64,000 nucleotides of DNA from assembly GCF_000691525.1 (NCBI RefSeq), contig NZ_JMDW01000010.1:62001-126000 (forward strand), read 5' to 3'. Positions 8,786 through 18,068 of the stretch are shown piece after piece. The notes below the pieces were generated by a model that searched no databases, was not told where the DNA came from, and worked only from the letters and a program-made list of their open reading frames with translations. Position numbers and translations under genes: made by a program. The DNA comes from Mycolicibacterium neoaurum ATCC 25795. GTDB lineage: Bacteria > Actinomycetota > Actinomycetes > Mycobacteriales > Mycobacteriaceae. Each line of letters starts with the position of its first letter. The stretch's first letter is position 1.

Positions 8786-9595
8786 TCACCCGTTATCGCG
8801 CCAGGCGAGCACCTGCTTGAGCGATGTCAGGTCGTAGCCGTCATCAGCGGTGAGTTCGGTCTGGAACAAGGTGACCCCCGCCTCGCGAAAGGCATCGGCA
8901 CTTGCCGGGTCCTGCCACAGGGTCGAGCGTTCGATCTCTGCTCCGTCTCGGCCGAATGTTGCCGCCAGTTCGTCGACACGGTCACTGGAACGGCGGAAGG
9001 CGTCCAGGTCCTGGAATGCATGCCAGATGCCGGCATGCCGAGCGACGGCCGGTAGCGAACGCTTGGGTCCTGTTCCGCCGATGAGGATGGGGAGCTTACG
9101 CACCGGTGGCGGGACCAAGGCTTCCAATCGGTGCTCGATTCGGATCAGGCTCTCGTCGAAGAGGTCGAAGCGTGAACCGAACGTGCCGAACTCGTATCCG
9201 TATGTGACGTAATCTTTTTCGTACCAACCTGCACCGAGCCCCAGGATGAGGCGGCCGCCGCTGATGTGGTCGACGGTGCGGGCCATATCCGCGAGCAGGT
9301 CGGCATTGCGGTACCCAACGCCGGTGACGAGGAGCCCGATCTCGGCATGCGAGGTGATCTCGCCCCATGATGCGAGTGCGGTCCAGCCCTCGAAGTTCGC
9401 GACGTCGGGTTGCTCGTCGAACATCACGGGTTTGCCGTCGACGATGCCCTTCATTGCCGGCCGGTGGAAGTGGTCATAGCCGAAGATCACGTCGACACCG
9501 AGTTCGTCGGCGGCCACGACGGCGTCTCGCCACGTGCGGTAGTCGGGTGTGCCACCGGGCTGTACCTGGACAGCGACGCGGACGGGTCGATTCAT
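8786..9595 (-). CDS. LLM-class F420-dependent oxidoreductase
   Basis: A 269-residue luciferase-like TIM barrel. The sequence features of F420 users are present: FGYDHF near the N-terminus, VTGVGYRNADLLADMARTVD in the middle, and the RLILGLGAGWYEKDY stretch. Start at ATG 9595 is preferred over 9634 because CTGGAG sits seven bases upstream. The gene begins 56 bp after the stop of the GMC oxidoreductase gene on the same strand, so it could be the last gene of the MmpS-MmpL-GMC operon. The substrate is unknown. Confidence 0.88.
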   Translation of the reverse strand: MNRPVRVAVQVQPGGTPDYRTWRDAVVAADELGVDVIFGYDHFHRPAMKGIVDGKPVMFDEQPDVANFEGWTALASWGEITSHAEIGLLVTGVGYRNADLLADMARTVDHISGGRLILGLGAGWYEKDYVTYGYEFGTFGSRFDLFDESLIRIEHRLEALVPPPVRKLPILIGGTGPKRSLPAVARHAGIWHAFQDLDAFRRSSDRVDELAATFGRDGAEIERSTLWQDPASADAFREAGVTLFQTELTADDGYDLTSLKQVLAWRDNG

Positions 9596-9651
9596 GAGCG
9601 CTCCAGAGTCGGGGGAGGAGGACACTTGAGCCAAGTACGACCCCGGAGCGT

Positions 9652-11337
9652 TTATTCCAGGATGGCCCTCGCGGCGCGTTCGGCGATCAACATGACCGGT
9701 GCATTGGTGTTCCCGGATGTGATGGTGGGCATCGCCGAGGCATCGACGACACGAAGACCGGCGACCCGGTACACCCGACAGTCGGTGTCCAGCACCGTGG
9801 AGCTGGACCGTGGTCGGCCATGGGTGTCGAAAGCGCCCATGGCGCAGGTACCGACCGGATGGAAGATGGTGGTGCCCAGCTCCCGGGCCGCCTGCTGCAG
9901 GTCGTCATCGCTGACCAGTCGCGGACCGGGTAGCAACTCTTCCGGCCGGTAGGGCGCCAGCGCCGGCGCCGCCATGATCGTGCGCGTCATCCGCAAGCCC
10001 CGCACGGCGGTGCGAAGATCATCGTCGGTGGACAGGTAGTTGCACGAGATCTTCGGATAGCGCAGCGGATCGCCACTGCTCAGCCGTACGTGGCCACGAG
10101 AGCTGGGTCGCAGATTGCACACCGAGGGAGTGATCGCGCCGAACCGGTGCAGCGGCTCGCCGAACTTGGCCAGCGACAGCGGTTGCACATGCCACTCGAG
10201 ATCCGGACTCGTGCGGCCGGGGTCGCTGGTGGCAAAGGCCCCCAGGGTCGACGGAGGCATGGTCATCGGACCCGACCGGCTCAACAGATACTGCAATCCC
10301 ATACCGGCCCGGGTGAAAAGGTTGCGGTACAGCGTGTTGACGGTGCGTGCGCCCTGGACTCGGTAGACCGTTCTGAGCTGGAGGTGATCCTGCAGGTTTT
10401 CGCCGACGCCGGGAAGGTCGACGCGCACCGGAATTTGGTGCGCCGCGAGCAGTCCGGCCGGTCCGAGGCCGGAGGCCTGCATGAGGTGCGGCGAACCGAT
10501 GGCACCGGCGCTGAGGATCACCTCGCGCCGGGCCCGCACATCGACGCGCCGTCCATCCTTGATCATCCGCACACCGGTGGCGCGGTGTGCGGCGGTGGTC
10601 CAGGCGCCACGTCGTTGGCTGTCGGCTACCTGCTCATCCGTCAACAGCTGTACCGCTTGCGTTTTGGTGTAGACGGTGAGATTCGACCGGTGGGCGATCG
10701 GATGGAGGAATGCGTCGGCCATCGACCAGCGCCGTCCTCGGCGTTGGTTGACGTGGAAGTACGCGCTGCCCGCATTGTCCCCACGGTTGAACTCCTCGAT
10801 CGGGGAGATTCCCACCTGGGCGGCGGCGGCCTGCCAGGCGTCCAGGATCTTCCAGCGCACCCGCGGCCGCTCGACGCGTATCTCGCCATCGGTGCCGTGC
10901 CATTCGTCGGCGCCGCCGAAATAGTCTTCCAGCTGCTTGTAGATGGACAGGGTTTGGCCCGCCGATTCCGGACCGCCCCACAGCCATCGGTCATCACCGG
11001 TGGCCCGCGCCCACGAGACGTAATCGCTGGCCTGTCCGCGCATATGGATCATGGCATTGATCGACGAACAGCCGCCGATCACTCGGCCGCGGGCATAGAT
11101 GATGCTGCGGTCCGCCAAGCCCGGATCGGCCTCGGTGGTATAGCACCAGTCGGTCCGCGGGTTGGCGATGGTGTAGAGGTAACCGACAGGGATCTTGATC
11201 CAGAACCAGTCGTCCTTGCCGCCGGCCTCGACCAACAGCACACGATGACCAGGGTTGGCGCTGAGCCTGTTCGCCAGCAGGCAGCCGGCGCTGCCCGCAC
11301 CCACGATGACGTAGTCGAATTCGGCGGCGCCGGTCAT
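9652..11337 (-). CDS. GMC-family FAD oxidoreductase
   Basis: A 561-residue glucose-methanol-choline type flavoenzyme that would oxidise an alcohol to an aldehyde or ketone. The FAD-binding Rossmann motif VIVGAGSAGCLLANRL is at the N-terminus, the GMC signature ARGRVIGGCSSINAM follows, and the C-terminus has the active-site His region FHPVGTCAMG and MPTITSGNTNAP. ATG 11337 overlaps the stop of the MmpL gene by four bases (ATGA), indicating translational coupling. It resembles choline dehydrogenase-like proteins, but linkage to an MmpL exporter rather than betaine genes argues for another substrate. Confidence 0.9.
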   Translation of the reverse strand: MTGAAEFDYVIVGAGSAGCLLANRLSANPGHRVLLVEAGGKDDWFWIKIPVGYLYTIANPRTDWCYTTEADPGLADRSIIYARGRVIGGCSSINAMIHMRGQASDYVSWARATGDDRWLWGGPESAGQTLSIYKQLEDYFGGADEWHGTDGEIRVERPRVRWKILDAWQAAAAQVGISPIEEFNRGDNAGSAYFHVNQRRGRRWSMADAFLHPIAHRSNLTVYTKTQAVQLLTDEQVADSQRRGAWTTAAHRATGVRMIKDGRRVDVRARREVILSAGAIGSPHLMQASGLGPAGLLAAHQIPVRVDLPGVGENLQDHLQLRTVYRVQGARTVNTLYRNLFTRAGMGLQYLLSRSGPMTMPPSTLGAFATSDPGRTSPDLEWHVQPLSLAKFGEPLHRFGAITPSVCNLRPSSRGHVRLSSGDPLRYPKISCNYLSTDDDLRTAVRGLRMTRTIMAAPALAPYRPEELLPGPRLVSDDDLQQAARELGTTIFHPVGTCAMGAFDTHGRPRSSSTVLDTDCRVYRVAGLRVVDASAMPTITSGNTNAPVMLIAERAARAILE

Positions 11338-14270
11338 GTGTGTAGTCGTTCCTCCCGTGCATTTCTCGTCGGGTCCAGTGTGGGTGATGCGGACCCGGCG
11401 TGCGCAGGCATTCTGACGAATGCCGTCGGCCACCAGAACCATCGGCCACACAACCGCGCGATGGCCGGAACCATCAGGGAACGAACGATCAGCGTGTCGA
11501 TCACCAACCCGAACGCGACGGTCGTGCCGATCTGGGCGATATTGGTGGCCGAACTGCCGAGCATCGCGAACATGGTGGCCCCGAAGGTGAGGCCGGCGGT
11601 GGTGACCACGCTGCCGGTGCCCACCATCGCGCGGATCAGACCGGTGCTCGTACCGGCGGCCATCTCCTCTTTCATCCTGCTCACCAGCAACATGTTGTAG
11701 TCCGCACCGACAGCCACCAGAAAGGAGAATGCCACCGGCGCAACTGCCCAGTGCAGGGGGTTGCCGACGAGGGTCTGCCAGACGAACACGCCCAGCCCCA
11801 ACGCCGCCAGATAGGAGATCCCGACTGTCGTGATCACCACCACCGCGGCGACGAGGCTGCGCAACAACACCAGCACGACGCAGAAGACGAACGCGAATGC
11901 CGCGACCGCGATGGCGATGAAGTCCTCATGTGCGAAGGATTCGATGTTCAGCAGTGTCCCGCCAGGGCCACCGATGCTCACGGTCGCACCCTGCAACGAG
12001 GTTCCTTTGATCGCACCGAGCGCAGCGGGTATCACACGCTCGCTCAAATCCATTGCCTGGCGGCTGAATCCCTCTATCTCGGGCGTCACCACCATGCGGG
12101 TCACGGTGCCGTCGGAGGAGAAGAAATAGGGAACCGCGCTGCGGAAGAGCGGGCTGTCGATGGCTTGGGCAGGTAGGAAGAACCCGGTGGACGGTGCGCC
12201 CTCGGCGTAGGAACGGCTCACCTCGTCAAGAAATGCTGTGATCTCGGTGGTCTGCGGGATGAGCGCTTGCAGACTGCTCTTGAGCGGTTGGATCACCTGC
12301 CGCACTCGGGCAATCGCCGTGGTGATGGCCGGGATCTGCGACGCCGCGTCCGGAAGGGCAGCGGCCGCCGCGGCGGTGCCCTGTTCGACCTTGGCGGACA
12401 GCTCGTCGAGTCCGCGGACATCGTCGATCAGCGAGAACCCGGTCAACGCGCCCTGACAGACCTCGATCGACTGGCACTGTGGAAGACCCCTGAGAACATC
12501 GACAGCGGGCTGACTCGCATCCTGCACGATGGCCAGCTTCGAGGTCAGGTTCACCGCTTCGGATTTCAGGACGGTCATGGCGGAGACCACATCGACGGCA
12601 CCGCTCTGCCCTCGGGACAGAGCGCTCGAGAGCGCCCGGGCCGATCCGTCGAGGCCGTCGAGGGCGGATTCGACGGCCTCGATATCACCCAACCGAGCAT
12701 TCAGCAGGGCCGCGCTCTGCTCGATCCGGCTTCCTATGTAGCCGGCCTGGCTTGCCAAAGTGCCCTGCGCTATCGGCGCTTTCAATGGCCTGGTCATGCC
12801 TTGCACCGCGTCGATACCGTCCAGGCCGGCGATGGCGGCGGTCAACCGTTCCAGGGCGATCAGGTCGGCTGGATTGCGCATGTCGTGGTCGGCTTCGATG
12901 ATGACGACACTCGGGGCCATGACATTGGGCGGCAGGTGGCGGTCGGCCGCCGCAAACCCCATGTTGGCGGGGGAATCGGTGGGCTGCGCGCGCCGTTCGT
13001 CGTAGCTGGGCTGGTACATCGGTACGAAGGCGATCGCCACCAGCAAGATGGCGGTGGCTCCGGTCAGCACCGGCCCCGGCCATCGCACGACTGCCGTGGC
13101 GATGCGTCGCCACCGGCGGGCGGAGCCGTCGCCGCGGGGCTCGACATATCCCATCCGGATCAGTATCGCGAGTAGAGCAGGTCCCAATGTCAATGCCGCA
13201 CAGAGCGTTACGATGATCGCGATGGTGCAGGGAAGTCCCGACGTGCTGAAGATCGACAGTCTGGTGAGCGTGAGACACGCCATGGCGCCGGCCACCGTGA
13301 GTGCCGATGCGATGATGATGTGTGCGACACCGCTGAGTGCCGCGTAGAAGGCGGCCTCGGAGTCCAGTCCGCGGCGGCGGCCTTCCTGGTAGCGCCCCAC
13401 CAGGAAGATTCCGTAGTTGGTACCGGCGCCCAGCACCACCACGGCCGATAGTGCCGCGGCGAAGATCGACACGCTGATCCATTCCATCTGGCTGAAGAGG
13501 GCGATCAGCGCCCGGGCGCCGCCGAGGCTGGCCGCGACCGTGATCAGCGGCACCAACGCTGTTACCGGCGAACGATAGACCGCCAGCAGCACGGCGGTCA
13601 CCAAGACGGAGCACAGAATGATGAGCCGCAGTATCGAATCCGAGATGGCCACCAACTCGTCGTTGACCACGGCCGATGGACCGGTGATGTGTGCCGAGAC
13701 GCCCTCGGGCGCCGGCACCGCGGCGATGATGTCGCGCGCGACGCGGGTGGACTCCATCGCGGCTGCGGTGCCCATGTTTCCGGTGAGATTCACCAGCCCG
13801 TAGGCCGCTCTGCCGTCCGCGCTCTGGGCGGCCGGTGCGAGGTCGGGATCCGACCAAAGGTTCATGATCGAACTCACGTGCCGCTCATCGGCAGTGAGTC
13901 TGTGGACCACCGCGTCGTAGTAGTCGCGTGCCGGCCCGTCGAGGGGCTGTTGGCCCTCGACGAGCAGATACACGAAGTTGTTACTGCCGCCGCCGCCGAA
14001 GTGATCGCCCATCTTGACCAGCGCCTGCACCGCGGATGCCTCGTCGGGGAGAAACGATTTCGCGTGCTGGTCGATCACCGTTTCCAACTGCGGCACGGCG
14101 ATGTTGAGGGCTCCGACGACGACCAACCAGCCGAGCACGATGGGCAGTGAGAGCCCATACAGCGCTCGGGCCCACCACGGCCGATCCTCGGCGGCGGTGC
14201 GGACGTCGCTCATGCGTATCGGGTGTCGCAGTTCGCCCGCGATACCGCGAAAGACTTTGGGAATGGTCAT
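11334..14270 (-). CDS. MmpL-family RND transporter
   Basis: A 978-residue RND-superfamily lipid/siderophore/drug transporter, the usual size for MmpL. It has an N-terminal helix, a first periplasmic loop (about 70-215), a helix bundle, a second large periplasmic domain (about 430-790) and a second bundle. The second Asp-Tyr proton-relay pair is present (GADYN, Asp857), but the first site reads GTNYG with Asn285 in place of the usual Asp. The gene follows its MmpS partner by three bases and overlaps the GMC gene by four. A divergent TetR gene lies beyond MmpS. The substrate is unknown. Confidence 0.92.
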   Translation of the reverse strand: MTIPKVFRGIAGELRHPIRMSDVRTAAEDRPWWARALYGLSLPIVLGWLVVVGALNIAVPQLETVIDQHAKSFLPDEASAVQALVKMGDHFGGGGSNNFVYLLVEGQQPLDGPARDYYDAVVHRLTADERHVSSIMNLWSDPDLAPAAQSADGRAAYGLVNLTGNMGTAAAMESTRVARDIIAAVPAPEGVSAHITGPSAVVNDELVAISDSILRLIILCSVLVTAVLLAVYRSPVTALVPLITVAASLGGARALIALFSQMEWISVSIFAAALSAVVVLGAGTNYGIFLVGRYQEGRRRGLDSEAAFYAALSGVAHIIIASALTVAGAMACLTLTRLSIFSTSGLPCTIAIIVTLCAALTLGPALLAILIRMGYVEPRGDGSARRWRRIATAVVRWPGPVLTGATAILLVAIAFVPMYQPSYDERRAQPTDSPANMGFAAADRHLPPNVMAPSVVIIEADHDMRNPADLIALERLTAAIAGLDGIDAVQGMTRPLKAPIAQGTLASQAGYIGSRIEQSAALLNARLGDIEAVESALDGLDGSARALSSALSRGQSGAVDVVSAMTVLKSEAVNLTSKLAIVQDASQPAVDVLRGLPQCQSIEVCQGALTGFSLIDDVRGLDELSAKVEQGTAAAAAALPDAASQIPAITTAIARVRQVIQPLKSSLQALIPQTTEITAFLDEVSRSYAEGAPSTGFFLPAQAIDSPLFRSAVPYFFSSDGTVTRMVVTPEIEGFSRQAMDLSERVIPAALGAIKGTSLQGATVSIGGPGGTLLNIESFAHEDFIAIAVAAFAFVFCVVLVLLRSLVAAVVVITTVGISYLAALGLGVFVWQTLVGNPLHWAVAPVAFSFLVAVGADYNMLLVSRMKEEMAAGTSTGLIRAMVGTGSVVTTAGLTFGATMFAMLGSSATNIAQIGTTVAFGLVIDTLIVRSLMVPAIARLCGRWFWWPTAFVRMPAHAGSASPTLDPTRNAREERLHT

Positions 14271-14273
14271 GGT

Positions 14274-14693
14274 TCAGGCCGCCGGTACCGAGCAGTTGAC
14301 CACGGCGGCGTCTGCCGTGGCCTCTCGAAGGATTCGTGATTGTCCGTCGACCGCGATCTCACAGCGCAGACGGCTGCCGTTGGTCTGAGCGGCCAGGCCG
14401 ACGGCGGCGGTCAGTGTGCTGATGGGTGCCTGGGTGCGCCACGGCAGGACGACGTCGGCATCGACGACGTGCCCTTCCGGGGTGAGGTAGGACACCAGGG
14501 CGTGGCGACCGGGATCGCCGTCCAGCCGGTATTCGATGAGTCGCTCGCGCGGATCGGCCACCGCATGCGGGGGAGGGGAATGACCTATGGCGCGATCCGG
14601 GATGTCGCGCAACCTCAGCGAGCCGATCACCGCGGCCGAGACGGCAATGACTCCTACGATCACGGCCACGATCCATCGTTGGCCATCCAGCAT
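14274..14693 (-). CDS. MmpS-family membrane accessory protein
   Basis: A 139-residue protein with one N-terminal membrane helix (about 8-25, WIVAVIVGVIAVSAAVIG) and an extracytoplasmic beta-rich domain, as in MmpS. MmpS proteins support MmpL transporters in export. It is the first gene of the leftward operon MmpS-MmpL-GMC and faces a TetR gene across a 113-bp control region. Two cysteines (in RLRCEIAV and VVNCSVP) could form a disulfide in the outer domain. Confidence 0.86.
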   Translation of the reverse strand: MLDGQRWIVAVIVGVIAVSAAVIGSLRLRDIPDRAIGHSPPPHAVADPRERLIEYRLDGDPGRHALVSYLTPEGHVVDADVVLPWRTQAPISTLTAAVGLAAQTNGSRLRCEIAVDGQSRILREATADAAVVNCSVPAA

Positions 14694-14715
14694 CGTCGCG
14701 CCTCCGTCGGTAGAA

Positions 14716-14770
14716 CGATTGGTTTACCGGACGCTAGTACACCGATTGGTATAGTGACAACGACCGATTA
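14716..14770. promoter_or_regulatory. Putative operator/promoter between mmpS and TetR genes
   Basis: The divergent spacer has direct copies of CGATTGGT at 14716-14723 and 14743-14750; the second forms a near-palindrome, ACCGATTGGT. A further CGACCGATTA follows at 14761. TATAGT at about 14750-14755 could be a -10 element for the rightward TetR gene. The pattern fits autoregulation, but the exact site is uncertain. Confidence 0.35.
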
Positions 14771-14806
14771 CATGTGACGGTCATCACGAAAGGGGTGTCG
14801 CGGCGA

Positions 14807-15358
14807 ATGGCGGCGAGCGACAAACTCATCGAGAGCACCATCCACCTGATCCAGCGATTCGGTGTCGCCGGAACGGGAATCGCCGCTGTGCTCGAGCGTG
14901 CCGGCGTCTCCCGCCGCTCCATCTACCTGGCCTTTCCTGGCGGAAAGGCCGAGATGGTGTCGGCGGCCACCGCACGTGCCGGCGCCGTCATCGGGTCCTA
15001 TATCGCTGCGCTCAACGGTGCCGCTGATCCGCTCTCGGTGTTCGTGAACCAATGGAAGGCCATGCTGGTGGCCGGGGACTTTGCGGCCGGCTGCCCCATC
15101 GTCGCCGCGGCGTTGGGGCGCAGCGACTCGCCCGAGGCCGCTGAGGTTGCCGCCGCGGTCTTCGCTGAGTGGGGTCAGTCGCTGTCGGCAACTCTGCGCG
15201 ACAACGGGATTCCCGAAGAGGTCCGCGCCAGTCTGGCGACCATGGCCATCGCGTCCATCGAAGGGGCGGTGGTCATGGCCATCGCACAACGCTCTACTGC
15301 GCCCTTGGACGATGTGCACCGACATCTCGTCGAACTCATCGATCTACACCGCGACTGA
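14807..15358 (+). CDS. TetR-family regulator of the mmpS-mmpL operon (inferred)
   Basis: A 183-residue TetR/AcrR protein. The DNA-binding helices are at about 5-55 (KLIESTIHLIQRFGVAGTGIAAVLERAGVSRRSIYLAFPGGKAEM). The C-terminal domain contains AGCPIVAAALG, like the LmrA/YxaF group of TetR regulators. ATG 14807 is preferred over GTG 14774 because an AAAGGGG site precedes it. It is divergent from mmpS, so control of that operon is likely. The ligand is unknown. Confidence 0.86.
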   Translation: MAASDKLIESTIHLIQRFGVAGTGIAAVLERAGVSRRSIYLAFPGGKAEMVSAATARAGAVIGSYIAALNGAADPLSVFVNQWKAMLVAGDFAAGCPIVAAALGRSDSPEAAEVAAAVFAEWGQSLSATLRDNGIPEEVRASLATMAIASIEGAVVMAIAQRSTAPLDDVHRHLVELIDLHRD

Positions 15359-15403
15359 TCATCGAGATGAGCCGGGCACTTTCCATAGGCTGACCGCATT
15401 GCC

Positions 15404-16318
15404 TCAGTCTGGCGGCAAGGCATCGAGGACATCACGCACAACTGCGCGCAGGGCTGCGATCCCTGGGTCGTTGTCGACCCGCTCATGCCAGAACAACCTC
15501 ACCTCGTAGGACGGCAGCGTCAACGGCAGGTCGAAAAGCGTGATCGCCGAGCGCTGCGCATGGTGACGGGCAAGGCGTCGGGGCGCGACGGCGATGCACC
15601 GACCGTTCTCGACAATCGGAAACAGCGAGCTGTAGTGCGAGACCGTGAAGCATATGCGGCGTGCGTGTCCCAACCGGCCAAGGGCGTCGTCGACCTCTCG
15701 ACCCCGGCCCGGGCTGATCTGCACGTGTGCGTGCGGTAGTTCGACGAAGCGTTCGAGTGTCATACCGATGCCGGCATCGGGACGGTGTGCGGACATCACG
15801 CCCACCATGTCGTCGACGAAGGCGGGTTCGGAGTGCCATGCCGACGGGATCGTCGTGGGTATACCCAGGTAGAGGTCGATCTCTCCGGTGGCCAGAGCAT
15901 CGACCACACTGATGCGGTCCAGTGGTGCGACCCTGATGGCGGACCCGGGGGCCCGTTGTTGGAGCAGGCGGTCCAGGCCAGGTAGCACCAGCGGGCCGTA
16001 AAGATCGGCGAATGCGATGACCCATTCGCGGGTGGTCGTCGTCAAATCGAAATCGTCGAGGTCGCGAACGATACCCTCCACCAATTGCAGTGCGGCGTCG
16101 AGTCGGGGCTGGATTGCCAGCGCCGCCGGGGTGGGGGTCAGGCCTCGGCCGGAGCGCACCACCAACGGATCGCCGAGGAGCACCCGCAACCGTGACAGCG
16201 CGTTCGAGACCGCGGGTTGGGTCAGATGCAGCCGAGTCGCCGCCTTTGTCGCACTGCGCTCTTGGAGAACTGCGTGCAAGACGACGAGCAAGTTCAGGTC
16301 GACCCCGGAAAGATTCAC
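15404..16318 (-). CDS. LysR-family transcriptional regulator
   Basis: A 304-residue LysR-type regulator with an N-terminal winged helix (residues 1-62: LNLLVVLHAVLQERSATKAA, then HLTQPAVSNALSRLR) and a periplasmic-binding-protein-like effector domain. It resembles the NodD/LinR/PcpR branch (REWVIAFADLYGPLVLPGL). It starts with GTG at 16318 and is divergent from an NmrA-like oxidoreductase gene, its probable target. A T-N11-A type palindrome overlaps its start. Confidence 0.9.
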   Translation of the reverse strand: MNLSGVDLNLLVVLHAVLQERSATKAATRLHLTQPAVSNALSRLRVLLGDPLVVRSGRGLTPTPAALAIQPRLDAALQLVEGIVRDLDDFDLTTTTREWVIAFADLYGPLVLPGLDRLLQQRAPGSAIRVAPLDRISVVDALATGEIDLYLGIPTTIPSAWHSEPAFVDDMVGVMSAHRPDAGIGMTLERFVELPHAHVQISPGRGREVDDALGRLGHARRICFTVSHYSSLFPIVENGRCIAVAPRRLARHHAQRSAITLFDLPLTLPSYEVRLFWHERVDNDPGIAALRAVVRDVLDALPPD

Positions 16319-16328
16319 ACGATGAATC
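16312..16328. promoter_or_regulatory. LysR-type T-N11-A box
   Basis: GATTCA (16312-16317) and TGAATC (16323-16328) are perfect inverted arms separated by five bases, giving the T-N11-A spacing usual for LysR recognition boxes. It overlaps the GTG start of the LysR gene and lies 80 bp before the divergent NmrA-like gene, consistent with autoregulation and activation. Confidence 0.55.
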
Positions 16329-16407
16329 TCTCATATCAGAAATCATTATTGGCGTTGATGAGGCGTGCTTCTTAATGTCGAATCCATCGGGACGGAAAGG
16401 ACACACG

Positions 16408-17250
16408 ATGCGAGTGCTCATCACCGGTGCCAGCGGCGGGGTCGGCTCTGCCATCATCAATCAGCTGCGCGGCAGCGGAGTGGAGGTGCGGGCGACGTGC
16501 CGCCGTCCGCAATCAGGTCACATGCCTTGTGTAGAAACAGTTTCCAGCGATCTCGATAGACCGGCGACGATGCGTCCGGCCCTCGCGGGTGTCGATTGCG
16601 TGTTCCTGTTCAGCTTCACCCGACACGAGGTGCTGCCCGAACTGGTCGACGAACTGAGCGCGGCCGGTGTGACGAAGGTGGTGGTGCTTTCCACCATCGA
16701 CACCACCCGGCACGAGTCGTTCGTCGAATACAACAAGCAACGGCACCTGGCCGTGGAGAACGCCATCAGTGGCGGCGGCTTCACCACCGTCTCGTTGCGC
16801 CCGGGTGCCTTCGCGCGCAATGCCATCCGCTTCTGGGCGCGGCAGATCCGCCACAATCGCATGGTCGGATTGCCCTTCCCCGATTCCCAGCAGGCGCCGA
16901 TCGCCGACGAGGATACCGCCGCGGTCGCCGTCCGGGCGATCACGACACCGGATCTCGATGGTACGAAGCCCGTGCTCACCGGCCCGGACTCGTTGACCAT
17001 GCGCGACCAGGTCAGGCTCATTGGAGAGGCGATTGGCGAGCCCATCGGCATCTCGGTGCTCTCCGAGCGTGAAGCGCGCGCGCTCTATGGCGAGGTGCTA
17101 CCGCCGGAGTACCTCGATCTACTCATGGCCCAGTGGGAGTTCGAGACCACCGAGCAAGCAGTCGTCACGCACGCGGTCCACGAGATCACCGGCCGGGATG
17201 CGGTCACCTATCGCGAATGGGCGATGGCCCACCGTGACACATTTGTGTAG
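16408..17250 (+). CDS. NmrA-like NAD(P)-binding oxidoreductase
   Basis: A 280-residue atypical short-chain dehydrogenase of the NmrA/NAD(P)H-azoreductase-like group. The Rossmann motif is GASGGVGSA (residues 7-15). The later segments VVVLSTID and SLRPGAFARNAI, and the C-terminal dimer/substrate region, match NmrA-like proteins rather than classical Ser-Tyr-Lys SDRs. GGAAAGGA precedes ATG 16408. It is divergent from the LysR gene. The reaction is unknown; many relatives are quinone or redox sensors. Confidence 0.85.
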   Translation: MRVLITGASGGVGSAIINQLRGSGVEVRATCRRPQSGHMPCVETVSSDLDRPATMRPALAGVDCVFLFSFTRHEVLPELVDELSAAGVTKVVVLSTIDTTRHESFVEYNKQRHLAVENAISGGGFTTVSLRPGAFARNAIRFWARQIRHNRMVGLPFPDSQQAPIADEDTAAVAVRAITTPDLDGTKPVLTGPDSLTMRDQVRLIGEAIGEPIGISVLSEREARALYGEVLPPEYLDLLMAQWEFETTEQAVVTHAVHEITGRDAVTYREWAMAHRDTFV

Positions 17251-17298
17251 GCGCACCGCTGCGCAGGAGCGTTCTCCTGGCGGTACGCCACCAGCCAC

Positions 17299-17508
17299 TC
17301 ATGCAATGCTGCTCACGATGGCCATGACCAGACCGCCCACGGTGAGGATCCCGACCAACACCGCGGTGGCGATCGCCGGCCGTCGTCGTTGCCTTCGGGC
17401 GTAGTAGATGGCTACCGCGATGCTGGTGAGAATCAATGCCGCGTAGACCGTCAGCCCTGCTGTCAGCGCCGCGGCCAGCGCCGGGCTGGCCAGAGTCACG
17501 TTGTGCAT
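17299..17508 (-). CDS. Small two-helix membrane protein
   Basis: A 69-residue protein with two predicted membrane helices (about 10-34 and 46-66) joined by a short Arg-rich cytoplasmic turn (YYARRQRRRP). No domain is recognised. It stands alone between two rightward genes. Hydrophobicity and codon pattern look genuine, but the small size limits confidence. Confidence 0.55.
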   Translation of the reverse strand: MHNVTLASPALAAALTAGLTVYAALILTSIAVAIYYARRQRRRPAIATAVLVGILTVGGLVMAIVSSIA

Positions 17509-17646
17509 CCGCTGAGCCTACGGGGGTGCTGACACCCCAGCTCCGTCAGATCAGCTTCGGACTCACATCTGTTGCAGTGCAGTCGACTTAGGGCGTTCCG
17601 TCGACTCTGCTCAGCACCGATCCAGGGATCGGCTGTAGCGTGGGGT

Positions 17647-18039
17647 ATGACTTTCGCCATCGATCGAATCGACCATGTAGTGATCAATTGTCGCGATGTC
17701 GAGGTCACTGCCGAGTGGTACGAGCGGGCGCTGGGCGTGCGGCGCGAGGTGTTTCGCGGCGATCGCACCGCATTGATGTTCGGCGGCCAGAAGTTCAACC
17801 TGCGACCCACCGGTTCGCAGGGCTGGCCAACCGGGGCGGTGGATGCCCCCGGCTCGCTGGATCTGTGCGTGATCGCCGATGTGGCCCCGTCGCAGATCGC
17901 AGCCCATCTGGCTGACGTAGGAGTGCCCGTCACCGATGGCCCGGTTCACCGGATCGGCGCCCAAGGAGACATGACCTCGTACTACTGCACCGATCCGGAT
18001 GGGAATCTGGTCGAAATCGCCACCTACCACACGACGTGA
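17647..18039 (+). CDS. VOC (glyoxalase/bleomycin resistance) family protein
   Basis: A 130-residue single vicinal-oxygen-chelate module with paired beta-alpha-beta-beta-beta units. The first metal ligand is His10 (IDRIDHVVINC) and the second half ends in the usual GNLVEIATY, where the glutamate ligand lies. Proteins of this subgroup (virulence/glyoxalase type) may be dioxygenases, lyases or binding proteins; the sequence does not decide. It stands between unrelated genes. Confidence 0.85.
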   Translation: MTFAIDRIDHVVINCRDVEVTAEWYERALGVRREVFRGDRTALMFGGQKFNLRPTGSQGWPTGAVDAPGSLDLCVIADVAPSQIAAHLADVGVPVTDGPVHRIGAQGDMTSYYCTDPDGNLVEIATYHTT

Positions 18040-18068
18040 GTGCTTGTGCGGCATGAGGTATGCGGTCG

